Source: Bacteroidales bacterium UBA6428
GTDB lineage: Bacteria > Bacteroidota > Bacteroidia > Bacteroidales > UBA932
Length of the DNA: 25,656 bases
Reading direction: 5' to 3'
Assembly: GCA_002437305.1 (NCBI GenBank)
Contig: DJOW01000057.1
Location: 1 to 25,656, forward strand
Below, one piece after another: positions 1 to 6,028 of the stretch; the first letter of the stretch is position 1; each line of letters opens with the position of its first letter. The notes beneath the pieces were generated by a model, which worked only from the letters and a program-made list of their open reading frames with translations, was not told the DNA's origin and ran no database searches. The position numbers and the translations under genes were made by a program.

Positions 1-62
1 CGGAAGCGCTCTTGTGCAAGGTTTCGAGTTCGGAACTTAGTACTAATCTTTCATTATTATAC
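1..62. other. Sequence upstream of tRNA-Ile, no gene seen
   Basis: These 62 bases precede the tRNA pair. They do not contain the conserved 3' end of 16S rRNA (no anti-Shine-Dalgarno block), and I find no exact TAnnTTTG promoter box. The stretch could be the spacer between an upstream 16S gene and tRNA-Ile, which would be usual, or the leader of a free-standing tRNA transcript. The window does not decide between the two. Confidence 0.4.
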
Positions 63-136
63 AGGCTCTTAGCTCAGTTGGTTAGAGCGCTACACTGATA
101 ATGTAGAGGTCGGCAGTTCAACTCTGCCAGGGCCTA
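63..136 (+). tRNA. tRNA-Ile (anticodon GAT)
   Basis: The sequence folds as a complete cloverleaf. The acceptor arm AGGCTCT (63-69) pairs with AGGGCCT (129-135) including one G-U pair, and A136 is the discriminator base. The anticodon stem CTACA/TGTAG encloses the loop CTGATAA, giving anticodon GAT for isoleucine. The D-arm motif TAGCTCAG and the T-loop GTTCAACTC are present. CCA is not encoded (the next bases are CTACTA), so it must be added after transcription. This tRNA and the tRNA-Ala 26 nt downstream form the pair usually found in the 16S-23S spacer of bacterial rRNA operons. Confidence 0.97.
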
Positions 137-162
137 CTAAACCAGTATCTGGTAACAAGTTC

Positions 163-235
163 GGGGGTATAGCTCAGTTGGTAGAGCACCTGCTTTGCAA
201 GCAGGGGGTCTAGAGTTCGAATCTCTATATCTCCA
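163..235 (+). tRNA. tRNA-Ala (anticodon TGC)
   Basis: The acceptor arm GGGGGTA (163-169) pairs with TATCTCC (228-234) with wobble pairs, and A235 is the discriminator. The anticodon loop TTTGCAA gives TGC for alanine. The TAGCTCAGTTGG D arm and GTTCGAATC T arm are canonical. CCA is not encoded. The gene lies 26 nt after tRNA-Ile and is followed within 10 nt by a strong terminator rather than by a 23S gene, which is unusual for this spacer pair. Confidence 0.97.
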
Positions 236-243
236 CAAAAAAT

Positions 244-278
244 AAGGCGGAACAGCATTCGCTGCTCCGCCTTTTTTT
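244..278 (+). terminator. Intrinsic terminator after tRNA-Ala
   Basis: An 11-position stem (GGCGGAACAGC with GCTGCTCCGCC, one A-C mismatch, ATTC loop) is followed by seven T residues at 272-278. It starts 9 nt after tRNA-Ala and should end the transcript carrying the two tRNAs. Read on the minus strand the same hairpin is followed by TTATTTTTT, so it can also serve the tsaC transcript coming from the right. Confidence 0.9.
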
Positions 279-289
279 GTGGAGATAAT

Positions 290-344
290 CCACCCCCTGT
301 CGCTTTGCGACAGCCCCGGTGGGGCACAGGGGAGCGTACTCCCC
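290..344. repeat. Cluster of three GC-rich hairpins, REP-like candidate
   Basis: Within 55 nt there are two perfect hairpins. One is CTGTCGC/GCGACAG (297-313, TTT loop), nested in an outer CCACC/GGTGG stem (290-294 with 318-322). The other is GGGGAG/CTCCCC (329-344, CGTA loop). No coding region explains them. Such clustered hairpins between genes resemble REP-type extragenic elements, but only copies elsewhere in the genome would show this. Confidence 0.4.
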
Positions 345-387
345 AGACCCCTTGCGTCGCTGCACTCCGAGTTTCACAGTCCAGGTC

Positions 388-417
388 GCTGAGCCTGCCT
401 AAGCGCTCGGCTTTTTT
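388..417 (+). terminator. Possible second plus-strand terminator
   Basis: GCTGAGC (388-394) pairs completely with GCTCGGC (405-411, one G-U) around a 10-nt loop and is followed directly by six T residues (412-417). It lies 10 nt before the 3' end of the convergent tsaC gene. It would stop any plus-strand readthrough from the tRNA unit. On the minus strand the hairpin has no T run. Confidence 0.55.
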
Positions 418-427
418 GAATCAGATC

Positions 428-1060
428 CTACGCCCGGATGACCTCCACTTCGCCGTCAAGGCCGATCTTGATGATCTGGGAGGCGAGACCGGTGGCACCG
501 GCTTCAAGACGCGGATCGACTGTGTAGTCAACCGAGCTTTTGATCTCTTCGGAGATGTCGGTGAATTTCTTTGGTGTTGGTTCCCCGGAGATGTTCGCTG
601 AGGTGGAGACGATCGGTCTGCCGAGCTTGAAGGTCAACTGCTTGCAGAACTCCATCATCGGGATGCGGATCCCGACAGTGCCGTCAGCCGCCACGGTGTT
701 GTGTGCCAGGTGGTACCGGTCTTCTTTCCATTTTTCTCCTTCTGCCGGAGCTGGATAGGTCTTCGCTCCTGGGTAAATCAATGTCATTGGTCTGTCATTG
801 ACCTCGACAAGATCTATGGCCATCGCTGGAATTTCTTTGATGTATAACGCTATCTGGTCCAGACTGTTGGCCAGCAGCACCAGCGATTTGCTGTCTGATC
901 TGTGCTTGATCTCGTAGATCTTTGCTACGGCTTGAGGGTTGGTGGCATCGCAGCCAAGTCCCCAAACCGTGTCAGTAGGATAGAGGATGACGCCACCCTC
1001 TTTAAGAACCTTCAGCGTCTCGCCAAGGATCTCATCTATCGTCTTCTTTTGCATATTCAT
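428..1060 (-). CDS. tsaC: Threonylcarbamoyl-AMP synthase (Sua5/YrdC/YciO family)
   Basis: The 210-aa product belongs to the YrdC-like family. This family makes L-threonylcarbamoyladenylate from threonine, bicarbonate and ATP, the first step of the t6A modification at tRNA position 37. Visible motifs are YPTDTVWGLGCDA (27-39), the basic KHR at 52-54 with K58, and TSANISG (153-159), the signature of the nucleotide-binding cleft. The length fits a single YrdC domain without the C-terminal Sua5 extension, so it could be a TsaC or a YciO-type paralogue. Motifs favour the former, and the symbol is provisional. It lies downstream of rsmE on the same strand across a 186-nt structured gap, with no consensus promoter immediately upstream. 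Another in-frame ATG lies two codons into the reading frame. Confidence 0.9.
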   Translation of the reverse strand: MNMQKKTIDEILGETLKVLKEGGVILYPTDTVWGLGCDATNPQAVAKIYEIKHRSDSKSLVLLANSLDQIALYIKEIPAMAIDLVEVNDRPMTLIYPGAKTYPAPAEGEKWKEDRYHLAHNTVAADGTVGIRIPMMEFCKQLTFKLGRPIVSTSANISGEPTPKKFTDISEEIKSSVDYTVDPRLEAGATGLASQIIKIGLDGEVEVIRA

Positions 1061-1106
1061 TTGTTCGTATAATCACTGTTTTTGCTCATGCGAGGCTCTG
1101 TTACCT

Positions 1107-1193
1107 GGCTGTTCCGTGCGTGGAACAGCCGATCATGTTCACCGATCCTCTTCTGGGATTGCTTTCGTGCGTAGAAGTTCATATTCCACGCAC
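1107..1193 (-). promoter_or_regulatory. Alternative-pairing region in the rsmE-tsaC gap
   Basis: The gap contains mutually exclusive helices. Hairpin A pairs 1107-1115 with 1122-1130 (9 bp, perfect, loop GTGCGT). Helix B pairs 1116-1125 with 1184-1193 (10 bp, perfect, GTGCGTGGAA with TTCCACGCAC), using the loop and one arm of A. Helix C pairs 1167-1172 with 1188-1193 (6 bp). In a minus-strand transcript from rsmE toward tsaC, the 1184-1193 arm is made first and could then choose partners. This is an inference from base pairing only. No T run marks a classic terminator. Confidence 0.4.
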
Positions 1194-1246
1194 CGGATAA
1201 GCGCATGTCAATCTTTCTCGTGTTTTACCTATCGCGATGCTCACTG

Positions 1247-1969
1247 TCACATGAAATGCAGGTAGCAGGCCGTCACCACTGTCACTGCCGCTGTCTCTGT
1301 CCGCAGGCGGCTTGGGCCGAGATGGACGGGCACAAAACCATGCTCCACCGCCAATCTCGCCTCTTCCGGAGAAAAATCCCCTTCCGGACCGATCAGTACC
1401 GTGATCATAGAATCTTTAGGCAGCCCTTCAAGCACATCGTTGATGGACCGTCTCAAGGTCTCATCCTCAAAGCAGTAACAAATCATCTTGACAGCAGAAT
1501 CCTCTGAATGTCTAAGAATATAATCCCGTACAGACACGGGTTCTTCCACCATCGGCGACTTTGCCTTTAGACTCTGCTTCATCGCAGAAAGCGCGATCTT
1601 GCGCGATCTTTCAACCTTAAGCACCTTCCGCTCGGAACGCTCCCCGATCACAGGAGAAATTACATCCACGCCAAGTTCCGTGGCCTTTTCCACGAACCAC
1701 TCGAAGCGGTCGTTGTTTTTCGTCGGACACACCGCCATATTCAATGAATATGAATGCCCTCCCCATCCGGGAACGGTTTCCAGAATCTCCGCGCTGGCTC
1801 CTTTTGGAGAATCATCCCTCAGGCGGCATCGGTACATGTTCCCGCAGCCATCCACGACCGTGACCATGTCCCCGGTCCTGTGGCGCAGCACCTTGACGCA
1901 GTGGGCGCTCTCATCCGCATCCAGCAGAGCGGAGGTCCCGTCTATTTCGCGTGCGTAAAAAATCTCCAT
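1247..1969 (-). CDS. rsmE: 16S rRNA m3U1498 methyltransferase RsmE
   Basis: RsmE is a SPOUT-class SAM-dependent enzyme that methylates N3 of U1498 (E. coli numbering) in 16S rRNA on the 30S subunit. The 240-aa product shows the family signature IGPEGDFSPEE (G194 onward) and, near the C-terminus, LGPSRLRTETAA, which forms the trefoil-knot cofactor site. The N-terminal part has the PUA-like fold pattern with HCVKVLRHRTGD. The reading frame stays open upstream to 2125, but that extension has no family similarity and overlaps the divergent gene. The ATG at 1969, followed by MEIFYAREID, matches the usual RsmE start and sits 4 nt after a TATCTTTG box. tsaC follows on the same strand. Confidence 0.95.
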   Translation of the reverse strand: MEIFYAREIDGTSALLDADESAHCVKVLRHRTGDMVTVVDGCGNMYRCRLRDDSPKGASAEILETVPGWGGHSYSLNMAVCPTKNNDRFEWFVEKATELGVDVISPVIGERSERKVLKVERSRKIALSAMKQSLKAKSPMVEEPVSVRDYILRHSEDSAVKMICYCFEDETLRRSINDVLEGLPKDSMITVLIGPEGDFSPEEARLAVEHGFVPVHLGPSRLRTETAAVTVVTACYLHFM

Positions 1970-1973
1970 GCTG

Positions 1974-1981
1974 CAAAGATA
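1974..1981 (-). promoter_or_regulatory. -7 box (TATCTTTG) of rsmE promoter
   Basis: Read on the minus strand this is TATCTTTG, a full match to the Bacteroidetes -7 consensus TAnnTTTG. It ends 4 nt before the rsmE ATG, implying a transcript with almost no 5' leader. The position expected for -33 (2001-2004) reads TTAC, only a partial match, and lies inside the -7 box of the divergent promoter. Confidence 0.6.
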
Positions 1982-2001
1982 CAACATTGAATAATAAAGA
2001 G

Positions 2002-2009
2002 TAACTTTG
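2002..2009 (+). promoter_or_regulatory. -7 box (TAACTTTG) of acyltransferase promoter
   Basis: TAACTTTG matches the Bacteroidetes TAnnTTTG consensus and ends 5 nt before the ATG at 2015. The expected -33 position (1979-1982) is not TTTG and falls within the -7 box of the divergent rsmE promoter. The two promoters therefore share about 36 bp. Confidence 0.6.
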
Positions 2010-2014
2010 TGCCT

Positions 2015-3184
2015 ATGAAAAAACGTTATGAATCGCTGGATGTTCTCAGAGGACTCACAGTCGCTTTTATGTGCATAGTCAATAATCCGGGATCCTGGGT
2101 TTACATATTCCCGCCGCTGCGCCATGCCGGTTGGGACGGATGTACCCCGACGGATCTTGTGTATCCGTTCTTTGTGTTCTGTATGGGCTGTGCAATGGCC
2201 TTTTCTTTCTCGAAGTACGAGACCGCGACGGCAAAGGCTTACCTTAAGGTGCTGCGGAGAGGGGCATCAATCTTTCTTGTCGGCTTGGCCTTGAATCTGT
2301 ACCCGTTCTATCCCACATCGTTGCATGACGAGACATGGACTTTCGGCCAGAATTATCTTTACTGGCTCCAGCACATGAGAATCTTCGGAGTGCTTCAAAG
2401 AATAGGCATGGCTTACGCGATAGCAGGCTGCCTCGCCTTATGGCTGAGGAAACCGGGCAAGATACTGGCTGCTATGGCGGCAATCTGCGTGGTTTACACC
2501 GGGATACTACTGCTTTTCGGTCGTGACCCCGGTGCGTTCTCCCTTGAAGGAAATGTCTCAATGAGGATTGACACCTGGCTTGTGGGTGGCAGTCATTGCT
2601 ATCATGGTTACGACGGTACCGACTTCGATCCTGAAGGGCTCCTTGGCTCTATGACATCCGCATGCTCCTGCCTTTTGGGCTACCTGATAGGCTCCATGAT
2701 TCTTGGATCGCAGAAGAAAATGGCGGCTCTAGGCGCATCAGAGTCCACGGGTCTGCCCGCCGAAGCTGTAGGTTCCTCTCCTGACAGGGTAGTGAACAGG
2801 ACTTTTGTCTATGGTTCCCTGTCCCTTATTCTTGGAATGATTCTAAGCATCTGGATTCCGATCAACAAGCCCCTGTGGTCTGTTTCCTATGTGTTCTATG
2901 CCGGAGGTTGGGCAATGCTCGCGCTGGCGTTTCTTGCCTACTTGATTGACATCAGAGGCTACACCAAACCTTTCATCCCTTTCAAGGCAATGGGCATGAA
3001 CGCTTTGATGGCATTCGTCTTTTCCGGTGTGATAGCCAAGAGCTACGGTTTCTTTGGCTTCGCGCCAAGCCGCTACTTCGGGGCTGACGAGTACATGTCT
3101 TTGATTTGGGCTCTGATCTTCGTATCAGTCATCTTCGGCATCCTCTGGTTGCTCTACAGGAAAAAAATAGTGATCAAACTGTAA
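2015..3184 (+). CDS. NagX/HGSNAT-like membrane acyltransferase (COG4299)
   Basis: This 389-aa polytopic membrane protein belongs to the family of bacterial relatives of heparan-alpha-glucosaminide N-acetyltransferase (NagX/DUF5009 type). The N-terminus carries the family hallmarks: SLDVLRG (7-13) in the first membrane helix, then HAGWDGCTPTDLVYPFF (37-53) whose His aligns with the catalytic His of HGSNAT, followed by about nine more hydrophobic segments. A polar loop of some 30 residues lies near 230-260. The likely role is transfer of acyl groups across the inner membrane onto amino sugars, but the substrate cannot be read from sequence. A GTG start at 2009 is possible but lies on the promoter box, so the ATG at 2015 is preferred. 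It ends 7 nt before the phosphoesterase gene, suggesting an operon. Confidence 0.85.
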   Translation: MKKRYESLDVLRGLTVAFMCIVNNPGSWVYIFPPLRHAGWDGCTPTDLVYPFFVFCMGCAMAFSFSKYETATAKAYLKVLRRGASIFLVGLALNLYPFYPTSLHDETWTFGQNYLYWLQHMRIFGVLQRIGMAYAIAGCLALWLRKPGKILAAMAAICVVYTGILLLFGRDPGAFSLEGNVSMRIDTWLVGGSHCYHGYDGTDFDPEGLLGSMTSACSCLLGYLIGSMILGSQKKMAALGASESTGLPAEAVGSSPDRVVNRTFVYGSLSLILGMILSIWIPINKPLWSVSYVFYAGGWAMLALAFLAYLIDIRGYTKPFIPFKAMGMNALMAFVFSGVIAKSYGFFGFAPSRYFGADEYMSLIWALIFVSVIFGILWLLYRKKIVIKL

Positions 3185-3191
3185 AACGGCT

Positions 3192-3713
3192 ATGTTTATC
3201 GGCCTGATTTCTGACACACATGGCTCGTTTCCCGATGATGTCAGGGACTTTCTGTCCCCTGTTGACCGTATCTGGCATGCGGGAGATTTCGGAACGCTGG
3301 AGTGCGCGCAGGAGATCGCTGCGTTCAAACCCCTTGTAGGAGTGTATGGCAACTGCGATGGTTTGGACGTCAGGCAGGAATTTCCTGCTTTTCAAAATTT
3401 CGAGTGTGAGGGGCTTAGGGTGCTGATGACTCACATAGGGCTTCGTAGGGGCAGCTACTGGGCCTTTAACCCGCACCAACCTATGTACGATTTGCGGGCG
3501 AAGGCTCTGATCGACTCCTACCATCCGGATGTCTTCGTCTGCGGGCACACTCACATTCCACAGGTGTTCCGTGACAGGAGAGAGGGCTTTCTGTTCATGA
3601 ACCCTGGCGCATGTGGATTCCAAGGCCCTTCTGATGTGCCTGGGATGGCCCTTCGCTTTCGTATCGAAAGGGGGCGGATCTCGGCTTTGGAGAAATGTGA
3701 GTTCCAGAGGTGA
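3192..3713 (+). CDS. YfcE/MJ0936-type metallophosphoesterase
   Basis: The 173-aa protein is a small calcineurin-like phosphoesterase. All metal-binding motifs are present in order: D8-x-H10, GD at 31-32, GNCD (53-56), H81 and GHTH (118-121). The length matches the YfcE/MJ0936 phosphodiesterase family, which hydrolyses small phosphodiesters in vitro. The physiological substrate is unknown. It starts 7 nt after the acyltransferase and probably shares its transcript. No strong terminator follows. An A-rich tract and a new promoter lie before the next gene. Confidence 0.9.
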   Translation: MFIGLISDTHGSFPDDVRDFLSPVDRIWHAGDFGTLECAQEIAAFKPLVGVYGNCDGLDVRQEFPAFQNFECEGLRVLMTHIGLRRGSYWAFNPHQPMYDLRAKALIDSYHPDVFVCGHTHIPQVFRDRREGFLFMNPGACGFQGPSDVPGMALRFRIERGRISALEKCEFQR

Positions 3714-3742
3714 CTTAAAGAAGAAAAAAATTGAAAAAAAGT

Positions 3743-3773
3743 ATTGTAATTTTCGGAAAACTGTGTACTTTTG
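3743..3773 (+). promoter_or_regulatory. Promoter of small lipoprotein gene
   Basis: ATTG (3743-3746), 19 nt, then TACTTTTG (3766-3773) is a near-consensus Bacteroidetes promoter (TTTG-N19-TAnnTTTG). An A-rich tract at 3721-3740 may act as an upstream element. The 5' leader would be about 40 nt. Confidence 0.75.
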
Positions 3774-3816
3774 CGTCTTGAAAAAGAATGAGAAGTTACT
3801 TTTTATTTATAATATT

Positions 3817-4014
3817 ATGAAAAAGGTATTTATGTCTGTTGCAGTTGTGGCTCTTTTGGTAGCCGCTTCTGCTTGTGGTAACAAAACAAAGAAGGCCGAG
3901 GGTGAGACCGAGGCTGTTGAGGTTGTTGAGGAAGAAGTAGTTGATACTGTCAGCACTTGCTGCAAGGATTCAACAAAGGCTTGCTGCGGTGATTCTACCA
4001 AAGTAGCAGAGTAA
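3817..4014 (+). CDS. Small lipoprotein with CC-x-DSTK repeats
   Basis: This 65-aa protein of unknown function starts with a type II signal peptide: MKK, a hydrophobic stretch 4-16, and lipobox ASAC with the lipidated Cys at 20. The mature part is about 46 residues. It has an acidic, Glu/Val-rich segment (28-43) followed by two 8-residue units with adjacent cysteine pairs, CCKDSTKA (48-55) and CCGDSTKV (56-63). The paired cysteines could form disulfides or bind a metal; this is inference. The frame is open upstream to 3613 but that part overlaps the phosphoesterase, and the promoter at 3743-3773 fixes the short form. It is monocistronic, with its own promoter and a probable terminator. Confidence 0.8.
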   Translation: MKKVFMSVAVVALLVAASACGNKTKKAEGETEAVEVVEEEVVDTVSTCCKDSTKACCGDSTKVAE

Positions 4015-4022
4015 TCTATCTC

Positions 4023-4085
4023 AGCATCATTCGTCGTTTTTTGTGCGGTGTCCGGGTCAAAAGCCCAGATGCTGCAATTTTTTTT
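4023..4085 (+). terminator. Probable terminator after lipoprotein gene
   Basis: AGCATC (4023-4028) pairs with GATGCT (4068-4073) around an internal GGGT/GCCC hairpin (4054-4065), and eight T residues follow at 4078-4085. The long loop makes it atypical, but the T run and its place between two promoters support termination. Confidence 0.5.
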
Positions 4086-4114
4086 GTCTTAACCCCTCCG
4101 TTTGCCTATCTTTG
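4083..4114 (+). promoter_or_regulatory. Promoter of radA
   Basis: TTTG (4083-4086), 20 nt, TATCTTTG (4107-4114) matches the Bacteroidetes consensus well. The TTTG is the end of the T run of the preceding terminator. A perfect 12-bp palindrome AAGGCCGGCCTT (4116-4127) lies at the predicted transcription start. The leader would be about 37 nt. Confidence 0.75.
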
Positions 4115-4155
4115 GAAGGCCGGCCTTTTGGCCTGAAGAAGTAAAAGTTACGGTA

Positions 4156-5517
4156 ATGAAAGAAAAAACAGTCTGGTTTTGCTCCAATTGTGGCAATGAA
4201 TATCCAAAATGGATGGGGCGTTGCCCCGCGTGCGGGGAGTGGAACACTATGGTCGAGCACAAAATCATCGCGGGAGGAAATCAAAAGTCTCCTGTGACGG
4301 ACGCAGTGCCGGGAGTGAGCAGGAAACCACAGAGCCTTAGGGAGATAGATTCGTCCTCCGAGGTACGTCTCTCCCTGAACAATGGGGAGATCGACCGTAT
4401 TCTCGGAGGTGGTATCGTAGAGGGGTCGTTGGTCTTGATAGGAGGTGAGCCAGGAATAGGCAAATCCACTCTTTCTCTGCAGATTCCGCTTGGATGTCCA
4501 TCGCTCAACACGCTCTATGTCACTGGGGAAGAAAGCCTGCGTCAGGTCAAGATGAGGGCGGACCGCTTGGGCGGAGACGCGTCGAATTGCCGGATCTACA
4601 GCGAGACATTGATTGAGAACGTTGTCGCGCAGGCCAAGGAGATCGAACCGGATTTGATGATTGTCGACTCTGTACAGACGATGTTCTCCCAGTCAGTGGA
4701 TTCGACTCCAGGCTCGGTCACCCAGATCAAGGAGGTCGCCGCTATCCTTCTTCGTTTTGCAAAGGAGACCGGCGTTCCTGTCATTCTGATAGGACATATC
4801 ACCAAGGAAGGCTACATCGCGGGACCTAAGATTCTTGAGCACATAGTGGACGTTGTCCTTCAGTTCGAGGGTGACAACCGTGGGGCGTACAGAATTCTGC
4901 GCAGCATCAAAAACCGTTTCGGATCCACATCCGAGCTGGCTGTCTTCGAGATGACAGGTGCAGGTCTTAGGGAAGTGTCCAATCCTTCGGAATTGCTCAT
5001 CCCCATGCACGAGGCCGGGCTCAGCGGCACAGCCATCAGCGTCATGCTTGATGGTACCAGGCCGTTTCTTTTTGAGGTTCAAGCTCTTGTCAGTTCGGCG
5101 GTCTATGGCACGGCGCAACGGTCCGCCACTGGATTTGATGTTAGGCGCCTTAACATGCTTCTGGCCGTCCTGGAACGCAGGGCTGGCTTCAAACTCGCGC
5201 AAAAGGATGTTTTCCTGAATATGGCGGGAGGACTCAAGATCAGTGATCCGGCCTGTGATCTTGCCGTCGTTTCGGCGGTTCTGTCGTCAAACTTTGACTT
5301 TGCGATACCCTCGGACTACTGTTTTTCCGGAGAGATCGGACTCTCCGGAGAGATCCGCCCTGTCGCCCAGACTGACCGCCGTGTGTCTGAGGCATCACGT
5401 CTGGGATTCAAGAGGATGTTCATCTCCGCTTTCGCGTCCTTGGATCTGAAACCACAAGGCGTTGAGGTTGTCAAGGTCGCTGATGTCCCGGCCCTTGTGC
5501 GTGCCCTTTTCAAATAG
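4156..5517 (+). CDS. radA: DNA repair protein RadA (branch migration helicase)
   Basis: RadA (Sms) is a RecA-like DnaB-type helicase that helps RecA in branch migration and processing of recombination intermediates. The 453-aa product has all its parts. A C4 zinc finger lies at C9, C12, C23 and C26; the Walker A GEPGIGKST is at 97-105; a Walker B-like LMIVDSVQT follows near 160; the diagnostic KNRFG motif is at 252-256; and the C-terminal third is an inactive Lon-like domain. The length is usual. The frame is open upstream to 4102, but the ATG at 4156 places the zinc finger at the normal distance from the N-terminus and lies behind the promoter. The gene appears to be transcribed alone. Confidence 0.97.
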   Translation: MKEKTVWFCSNCGNEYPKWMGRCPACGEWNTMVEHKIIAGGNQKSPVTDAVPGVSRKPQSLREIDSSSEVRLSLNNGEIDRILGGGIVEGSLVLIGGEPGIGKSTLSLQIPLGCPSLNTLYVTGEESLRQVKMRADRLGGDASNCRIYSETLIENVVAQAKEIEPDLMIVDSVQTMFSQSVDSTPGSVTQIKEVAAILLRFAKETGVPVILIGHITKEGYIAGPKILEHIVDVVLQFEGDNRGAYRILRSIKNRFGSTSELAVFEMTGAGLREVSNPSELLIPMHEAGLSGTAISVMLDGTRPFLFEVQALVSSAVYGTAQRSATGFDVRRLNMLLAVLERRAGFKLAQKDVFLNMAGGLKISDPACDLAVVSAVLSSNFDFAIPSDYCFSGEIGLSGEIRPVAQTDRRVSEASRLGFKRMFISAFASLDLKPQGVEVVKVADVPALVRALFK

Positions 5518-5661
5518 CCGGCGCCTGATTGCAGCCGGAACAGCCTTGGATTCTTCACTTTTGGGGAGGATTGACTTGCCGGCCTTGCGGATCTGAAGTG
5601 TTCGCTTTTTTGAAAAATAATACGTATATTCGCTGAAATTTAAATCTAAACAAATCGAGAT

Positions 5662-5955
5662 ATGAATCTTAGAGACATCAAGAAGGACATTGACTATGTC
5701 ATCGGAGCTTTCATCGATGATTGCTCCCTCTTCAGCGCGCTTAACCAGAAAGCGGACGATAAGGCTTTGGGCGGACTCTTTGACGAGGCTGTGAAACTTT
5801 ATAACGACCTTAGAGATAAGGTAAACGCCAAGGCAGAAGGTAAGAAATCCGTGTATTATGCCGGAATCCGCAAGGAACTCCTTGAGAAAACTGACGCTTT
5901 GTACATGAAGCTTAGCGAGATAATCAAGACCACCGCGAAATCCGACGGGAAGTAG
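5662..5955 (+). CDS. Small helical protein, unknown function
   Basis: The 97-aa product has no signal peptide or membrane segment and looks entirely alpha-helical, with charged heptad-like segments (for example 1-15 and 60-90) and an aromatic VYYAGIRKELLEK stretch. I do not recognise a named domain. Proteins of this type (starting with LRDIKKDI and an AFIDDC motif) seem to be widespread in Bacteroidales, which is recollection rather than a search. The start ATG follows an A/T-rich leader without a Shine-Dalgarno sequence. A clear terminator follows, so it is probably its own transcript. The 144-nt gap behind radA holds only a weak TATATTCG box at 5625-5632. Confidence 0.75.
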   Translation: MNLRDIKKDIDYVIGAFIDDCSLFSALNQKADDKALGGLFDEAVKLYNDLRDKVNAKAEGKKSVYYAGIRKELLEKTDALYMKLSEIIKTTAKSDGK

Positions 5956-5983
5956 CCAGGATTTTCCACGGAAAAGATATTTA

Positions 5984-6011
5984 GGGAAAGCTTGGCGGTT
6001 TTCCCTTTTTT
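5984..6011 (+). terminator. Terminator just upstream of asd
   Basis: GGGAAA (5984-5989) pairs with TTTCCC (6000-6005), followed by six T residues (6006-6011). It ends 17 nt before the asd ATG. It may simply close the 97-aa gene, but no promoter fits in the 17 nt left, so asd transcription must begin upstream and cross it. Confidence 0.7.
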
Positions 6012-6028
6012 ATTAATATAAAACGAAT

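Noticed and set aside
2009..2014. GTG start two codons upstream for the acyltransferase
   Set aside because: The codon overlaps the TAACTTTG promoter box, so it would lie at or before the transcription start.
1970..2125. N-terminal extension of rsmE up to 2125
   Set aside because: The extra 52 residues have no RsmE similarity, run over both promoter boxes and overlap the divergent gene. The ATG at 1969 matches the family start.
3613..3816. Longer form of the small lipoprotein
   Set aside because: It would overlap the phosphoesterase gene and place the signal peptide and lipobox in the middle of the protein.
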